From contig NC_079904.1 of assembly GCF_024868665.1 (NCBI RefSeq), forward strand, positions 5,719,807 to 5,783,806: 64,000 nt of DNA, written 5' to 3'. The DNA comes from Triplophysa rosa (lineage: Eukaryota; Chordata; Actinopteri; Cypriniformes; Nemacheilidae). The notes beneath the pieces were generated by a model, which did not search any database, was not told the DNA's origin, and saw only the letters and a program-made list of their open reading frames with translations. A program made the translations under genes and the position numbers. How positions within the stretch are numbered: the first letter of the stretch is position 1; each line of letters starts with the position of its first letter. Of this stretch, positions 57,476 through 64,000 are shown piece after piece.

Positions 57476-60400
57476 CTGGGTAAACACTTAAAACTTCCAC
57501 TCTCAACAGCTTAGTGAATGGCTTCAATCATTGCTCAATTGTTCTTCATCAACACCCTCTCCCCCAACGTTTCATTCTAGACAAAGCGGCCACGTCAATA
57601 ATGGGGTAAGCAAGGTCATCATATCTTGGTGCGCCAGTCATCCCAAACACAGTGTGTTTTTCTGTGGCTTGTACATGAAATGGTAGAACACATCACTCAG
57701 TCCTTGAATAGAATGCTAGTGCACTCGCCGTGTCCCGGCAGAGCGCCCTTCAGGGCTTTGTAATCGCTTTTTCCTCACAGAGCTCCCATTTGTCCTTCTT
57801 GGGGCTATGTTAAGCCACCCAAGTGATCATGCATCCTCATGTAAACACCTGATTTGTCGCTCGAAGGAATTAAGTTAGTGTTCTCTCCGAGTGAAACATG
57901 ATTAATTAATTATTTTGGTGAATCTCTTAATACACCCATCACACTGAATATGTTTTGTTGAACTTAGTCAGTCTTTTTTTTACCTTAAAAGAGTGAATAG
58001 TACTGTGACACATATTAATGATGTAAATTCCAATGAGAACAAAGAACTATTCTCAATACAATTCTCAAAACATTAACACTATCCGACACCTGTTTCGGTG
58101 CAGAATGAATGACATGAGTGACAAATATGCTTGCAAATATTATATTCATATCACACAATATAAAATTGTATTTTTTTACAATACCATCAGTATTTGAGGT
58201 GTACTTGCTTTTGCATGATACATTGATATTGATACAACTTTCAAAATCCATGTCATATAAAAGAAAATGTGTCGTTAAGTATGGGAGGGTTGCATGAAAG
58301 TCAGCTTTGACGATGTATCCCAAGCTACATAATAATAATATGATTTATTTATTGATATATTTTTGGACTGTAAGTGATTTTTACAGAATTGAACACAGTA
58401 GGTGTCCCTGTTACCTGACAGACATCACTGAAATTGGTGTGCTAGAATATAACACTGGTCTGACAGCCCTAGACATAAATGTGCTCTCTGTTCAGCCAAT
58501 CAGAATGCTGTGATGTGCTTTCCGCATGTCAATCATTTTGCGTGTTCTCAGGGCAACTCAAGAGAATCCAACCGATATTTTTGCACCTGCATTTTTGTTA
58601 CAACATCAACTTCGAAAGCATAGAAGGGAAAATATCCCACATTCCTTTCAGAGCTCCCTCCAAAGCCTACACTTTATCTATATAGACGCCTTTACTGTTA
58701 GCAAACATTGTTACGCGTTTTTGTGGGCGGAGCTTAGGTGGAGGCAGAAATATCCCCCTGACCACATTACTAATTATTTGCTTGCTTTTTGACAATGACT
58801 AGAAAAAAATGTGCAATTTGTAAGGTCACTCACTGTCTAGGACCGCGATTGTTTTGGAAAAGTTACTGTAACTTTAACGCAAGGAACCTAGCCGACCTGT
58901 ATGCGCTCACTCAATGGATCCATGGACGAATTGACAGGATTACCTCCAGTTAAGTGGCCTGACATCTACACCTACCAGACAGAGAAACTAAGCGTGTATA
59001 GTAAAGATAAAGTGAGAGCGTATACATCTGCCTGCGTGTACCAACAGTGGCAAATGTTAGCAAATGAATTTACTTGAACACAAACTGACACATAACATGA
59101 GTCTTCTCACTGTTCCCTCTCCCTTTAAACTAATGCACTTGTGACAACTAAAGAAAAAGAGATGACAAACAGTTTCCTTTATGTTTAGTTTCCGATAGTT
59201 AACTGCTAGTTGTATAACTAACAAAGTTAGATAGCATATCCTATGCGTTGAAAAGTTAAAGCTACGTGAAAAATAACCTTGTTCGCCAGTTTCTGATTTG
59301 GGCATACATGATATATTTTTGGGCACAAATCATAATCCACACTAACAAAAGACAGTCATTGTTTTAATCTTAAGTATTATGAAGTGAAACGCAAGCATTT
59401 TTGATGATCATTTCTGTTCAGTCCGCTCGTTTTATTGTGTTTAACTACAGTTATCATCAGTGCTTTTGTTTGGCAATGACATCAGGTATGTGTTAAAATA
59501 TCTAATTGTAGACTGTATTCTGGCGATTGTGGCACTAAACAACACAACAAGATGGTATTTCAAACTCCTTATTTAGGAGCCGAATCTGTGCTGGTTTGTA
59601 TTGGCCGCCTCCAGTTTTCCCTTTATTTTGCATCCAGCTAATGCCGTGACGTAAGCGTGACGTCGCGCAAAAGGGAACATGACACATGATTACAAGGGAA
59701 TGAGTAAACAACTCATTTATAATTATTGTTAGAACTTATTGCAGTTTCTTTTATCATGCAGCACACAAAATGACAGTACAGTACAGTACAGTCAGACAGA
59801 CAGACAGACAGACAGAAGCTGAAATACATTTTAACTAATGGGCAACATTCAACAAAATCATTATTACGTATCGTTGCTGTCCTTCTGAAACCTTGCATGT
59901 CCAAATTCGCTGTTTTTCAGGAAACGGAAAAAACACTGCATGTTTTAAACGATTACATACTGTGTTATTTTTAATACTTTTTCGTGGTTGGATATTTGCA
60001 AAACCCACTGACAAACATAAACTAATGACTAATTAGACTAATTAAAGTGACTAATATTAATGATTTATGGCAACAACAAAAAAAAACACCAAATATTGAG
60101 ATACAAAGTTTTAAAAGGACAGCAGCAAGTAATATTCCTTATAAAAAATGTCCATAGTTTGATTATAGTACAAGCGTAGTAACCGTGTTTTTAGGAAACT
60201 TGTTACCAATTGTATTATCACAGTTTTAATACAAATACCATGGTTAACCTAAAATAACATTTAACCAATACATTTGTAGTTACAGTACTTTGGTTTCACT
60301 AGTAATGTCCTGCAGCCTTCACAGTGCTCACCTCAAGTGTTCTGCCCTTCGGAGTACAAACATTCGTTCACTGTGTCGAAAGCAGAAAGTTGAGAGCAAA

Positions 60401-62333
60401 AGTTTTGACAGTTTAAGTGTCAAAGTAAGTAAGTAAGTTTTTGTGGCGGAACGGTATTTCATTCTATTGGTTTGTGTCATGATACGTTCACAAGGTCAGT
60501 GTTAACCTGAATTCACTGTGTATTTGTTGTTTACTTTTCTTACCTCTGACACAAGCTCTGCTTCGTCTAAATAGCACAATGCCAGGCAGGCAGCGTCACT
60601 GCGTGCGTGCGTAGCGTACTGCATATGCATGATGGGCGGGGCTTTGGAAGGAGGTGCTTACCTTAGACTGTGGCTAGCGGGGACACACTGTAAAATATTA
60701 CATAATCAATAAATCATGACAACGTGTTTTACGTTACCTCATCAAAATACATTACAACGTTTTATAATAAACTGAAATTACGTGCACTTTGGTACACAAA
60801 GACGGCAGCAAAAATATGTACAGTGTAATAGTAATAAATAAATATTTTAATTTAATTTAATGATCTTTAAAGCCTCACAGAATCTCAGTGCATACCCAGG
60901 TTCTTGTCAGGACTCTGTACTTTCTGTACAAGATCGATCTTTTGCTCACATCTGCTGGGCACGTTGCAGATCAGCAGTGTAAAGCAATGATCCACAGAGG
61001 TCTTTGCTGACATCAAATGGCAAATCTGAAGAATGCAATTCAGCCTTTTGGCATCCTATAAAATATAGTTTGGGATAGTAATGGGGGAAATAGTGTTGTC
61101 CATATCTAGTGTTTACACATTTCACTTGAATGCATAATAAAAAATGTGATTTTCCATCATTAAGACCATTAGGAAAATATATGTGTTAGGCTATTTCTTT
61201 TGTAAATGGATTCATTCAGTAATTTCCTTCAAGTACCACAATCACTGTTCGTAAATTACACACAAATATGTATAGGATCGGTTAATGAATAAATAAACTT
61301 CTCAGTTTAAAATCAAGTATTAACTGGACAGAATTAAAATCTTTATATAATTCCTCACGTCGCTAGGGGGCACTCTTGAAACATCCTTTATTTAGGTCAC
61401 CCCAGAAGTCTCATTAAACTCCAAAATAGTTTTCTGCCGTGCCGTGTACCGCATAGGTGGGGGGATGGAAACTGCTACAAACTGGTGAATATAAATATAT
61501 TTTAGATTTCAGGGAAAAAAGTCATCTAACCTTCACTGTTCTGTAACAAATCTACACGTAGTCTTTAAGCAAACAAAACTATAAAACTAATTTTGATACA
61601 CCTAAGACTTGTTTACTTACATTTCTGCAGCAATAAGGTACCTGTAACAACCATATTTTAGCACAGCCTCACAATGACATTTGGATGTATAACTTTAGAT
61701 GATCATCAACCTCCATACCAGTCAACATCTTCTAAACCTATAAATATTAAGAGGTGAGTCATGGCACTAAAATCTATACTTATTCCCCTCAATTTTCATT
61801 GACCTCAAGCAGTGTGTATGGGGACTCAAGCACGGGACATCAACAAGCTTTATTCTTTTGTATCCTTGAACTCTGATTCCAAGGTTGCCTAGCAACAGTG
61901 ACAGTAACAGCTGAGACAGCCTTGATCTTGTTGTTTAAACCATTACAACTAGGTGATGTGAGAAGTGGTACCATGGTAACAACAACAGTGCATTTGAAGC
62001 AGATGTTCATATTGGCACATATTATGTCATAAAAGCCAAGACTCGGTCAGAGTCAGAGTCGGTCACGTTCTACCTTTCTAAATATTTTATTAAACGTGTG
62101 TTATCAGCGGTATGTTGATTCATCAAATATGTTTAGTGCCAAAACATTTGTTTGAAATGTTTTTTTACTGTACGGCTGTACAGCAAATTCTGTATAATTC
62201 AATGGTGTAATGTTTAAATGGTTAATAACATTTCTGGATCATAACTATGCTGCTTTTGAGTACCAAGGTTACAGCAAGGTTGACAGTTTTACTTATTAGA
62301 AAAATTAAATAACCAAGGCAATATAAAATTACA
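57476..62333. other. Intergenic, mixed CpG-rich patches, no gene recognised
   Basis: Positions about 57530-57870 look non-repetitive and could be conserved non-coding DNA. GGGCGGAGCTTAGG at 58728 and GGGCGGGGCTTTGG at 60634 mark short GC-rich patches typical of cyprinid repeats. CCGTGACGTAAGCGTGACGT at 59644 contains two CRE-like TGACGT cores. No exon was recognised. Confidence 0.3.
59775..59817. repeat. Microsatellite: GTACA then CAGA repeats
   Basis: GTACA units followed by five CAGA units; length-variable simple sequence. Confidence 0.8.
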
Positions 62334-62719
62334 CTTAAAGGTGTCATTTTTTGGAGGATCTATTGACAGAAATGCCATTTAATGTATATAACTATGTGTT
62401 CAGAGGTGTATAAAGACCTTACATAATGAAGAGTTATGTTTTTATTACCTTAGAATGAGCTATTTCTATCTACATACACAGCGGGTCCCCTTACATGAAA
62501 TTCATCATGTTGTTTCTACAGTAGCCCTAAACGGACAAACTGCTCTACAGAACACATTTCGTAAATACGTTATCTTCTTCCGCAAAGAAGCGAAAATGTG
62601 ACGACATCTTAGTTTTGTGTCAGCCACCGTAGTGCTTCGAAAGGGAGGGGTGGAGTGAGCGGTTGCAATTTGCAGCCTCACCACTAGATGCTGCTAAATT
62701 TCATACACTGGACCTTTAA
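62334..62719. mobile_element. Uninterrupted MITE with TTAAAGGT termini
   Basis: Begins TTAAAGGTGTCATTTTTTGG and ends ACTGGACCTTTAA, so TTAAAGGT is inverted at the ends with TTAA at the edge. About 62350-62545 aligns with the two halves flanking the hAT-like element at 816-2758, showing the state before insertion. The right part carries GCCTCACCACTAGATGCTGC. Confidence 0.75.
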
Positions 62720-62757
62720 AAATTATATTGAACAAAAATGTGAAATTGGTTAGCTAC

Positions 62758-62882
62758 TACTTGTTCCTGTAGCTCAACTGTGCTTGCAACACAACGGTCA
62801 AGGGTTGATTCCCAGTGAAAATATATTAACGGAAAATACATTAATATACACCAAGTCGCTTTGGATAGAACTGTCTGTCAAA
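62758..62882 (+). mobile_element. tRNA-derived SINE
   Basis: CCTGTAGCTCAACTGTGC (box A-like), then CGGTCAAGGGTTGATTCCC (box B-like), then the conserved core AAGTCGCTTTGGATAGAACT. Both ends are present, about 125 bp. Not a functional tRNA gene. Confidence 0.7.
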
Positions 62883-63042
62883 TGTTTCAGATCAATCAGG
62901 TTTGATTTGTCTACATAGCTGTCACAGATGCCTTGACCACACACATCTTAAGGGGAAGGTGTTTGCCCTTCAGACTTGTTTTCTCGAGATGAGAGACATG
63001 CTGCGCGTGACGCTGTGTGTGAGCGCATCCATGCAGGTATGA

Positions 63043-63252
63043 TCAGAGTATGCCGCTTTCTTCCATCTCTACAGCTTGAAGCACACACTCCTGGCCGACC
63101 GTGCACCTGGACACCTCGGGTCCGATTCGTTTAGCCCGCAGGTACAAGCCGTGAAGCTTCGCTCTCGGATACGAGATTATCCTTTGTGGCACTTTCAATT
63201 CAATTTCATCAGCAGTCCCTCTGTCAGACGTCATTAGTGAGTCATTTCTCAT
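63043..63252 (-). other. GC-richer open stretch, unrecognised
   Basis: The minus strand is open with a balanced residue mix (KVPQRIISYPRAKLHGLYLR, then CTVGQECVLQAVEMEESGIL). The plus strand has an exon-like donor CAG|GTATGA at 63035 and an acceptor-like TTCCATCTCTACAG ending at 63074, so strand is uncertain. I do not recognise a family. It could be an exon, a conserved regulatory element or chance. Confidence 0.2.
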
Positions 63253-63657
63253 GGGATTAGGTGCTTATGATTACAGAAAACCGATATACTTCTCCATCAG
63301 TTCCTGCCGTGTTTTCATGACATTTCGTAATTGCTTTAGCAAGAGAAATCTAGTCCAAGGGCTGTAATAGCTTTTAACACTTCACTTTTTTGCCAATGCA
63401 CCATTTTTAATAATTGTCTGTCTCACTATATAGAATAATATACAAAGCCAGCAGGTTTTTAAGCGAACGTTCCCAAATAATCGTTTTAAAACAAACATCA
63501 AGAGCTGCCTCAAAAGTAAGCAAGCAACTACACCACGAGCCCATCAAAACACAAAGCCCGCCAAAAGTAATATTCCATCCTGCAAAAAGTTGATGTTTTA
63601 TGGCACAATGTCAATTCTATTGTAAACAGACAACCTGATCTTTTACATCAACAAATC

Positions 63658-64000
63658 TCATTTGCAGAACAATGCGAGGTGTCTGACATATGCCCGCAGA
63701 AATTCTGGCTGCCCGCGCCAGTTGTCGCCGGGGTCCAGATGATTCACATAGAGAATATGGCAGATTTCTCCGCTGGCTGCCTCGCTGTTCTCCATGGGAC
63801 CCCGTGGGGTGAAGCCAGAGCAGGTCTGCTTCTTACACGTGCCTTTGGCCATGCGTTCCAAACAGACTTTCTCCCCCAGCTGTGTGAGGAATCGTCCCCG
63901 CAGTCCTGGACACAATACAGTAACGGCTCTCCCGCATGCCCACGCCTCACGTCGAGCCAAGTCAGCATTTTAATGCAGATGGCAGACCACTGAGAGCGCG
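63658..64000 (-). other. GC-rich possible exon at the window edge, unrecognised
   Basis: G+C and CpG rise sharply here compared with the AT-rich flank, as in coding exons. The minus-strand frame is open for 100 codons with six cysteines (VCLERMAKGTCKKQTCSGF and GEICHILYVNHLDPGDNWRG) and a stop at 63658-63660. The plus strand is also open behind a TTTGCAG acceptor-like motif. Both are truncated or unresolved at the edge. I cannot name a family, and strand is uncertain. Confidence 0.3.

Noticed and set aside
62758..62830. tRNA-like sequence with box A and box B
   Set aside because: The cloverleaf is degraded and fused to a SINE body ending in the GCTTTGGATA core, so it is not a functional tRNA gene.

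Overview
The window is nuclear DNA from a bony fish, most probably a cyprinid. It is AT-rich and intron-rich, with three vertebrate genes at one end. It is full of short palindromic DNA transposons, hAT-type elements with 8-bp target duplications and tRNA-derived SINE pieces of the kind common in carp and zebrafish relatives. There are no operons, CRISPR arrays, rRNA genes or intact tRNA genes.

Genes occupy only about 6.9-19.2 kb. On the minus strand lies the first coding exon of vta1 (6916-7006), an ESCRT-III/VPS4 cofactor whose remaining exons must lie beyond the left edge. About 1.5 kb upstream on the same strand is the complete three-exon gje1 gene (8476-9465), coding for connexin 23, 207 residues. 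Divergent from it on the plus strand is the complete three-exon nmbr gene (12364-19170), coding for a neuromedin-B/bombesin-type GPCR of 376 residues. This order and orientation (nmbr facing away from gje1-vta1) is what I recall for human 6q24, so it looks like an old conserved block. The three genes have no obvious shared pathway; they are neighbours by history.

The left flank (1-6.9 kb) is read as vta1 intron 1. It contains a 1.9-kb hAT-type element that interrupted an older MITE. An uninterrupted copy of that MITE lies at 62.3-62.7 kb.

The right two thirds (19.2-64 kb) hold no recognisable gene. They carry at least a dozen copies of one palindromic, Angel-like MITE and a Helitron-like block with tandem 137-169 bp units. 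There is also a 385-bp near-perfect palindrome, a solo LTR inserted in a tRNA-SINE, a hAT inside a TTAA element inside another MITE near 50-51.7 kb, and a hAT inside a hAT near 55.3-56.7 kb. Between these are unique stretches that could hold regulatory DNA. Two unrecognised exon-like stretches (about 52.4-52.6 kb and 63.1-64.0 kb) may be the only trace of further coding DNA.
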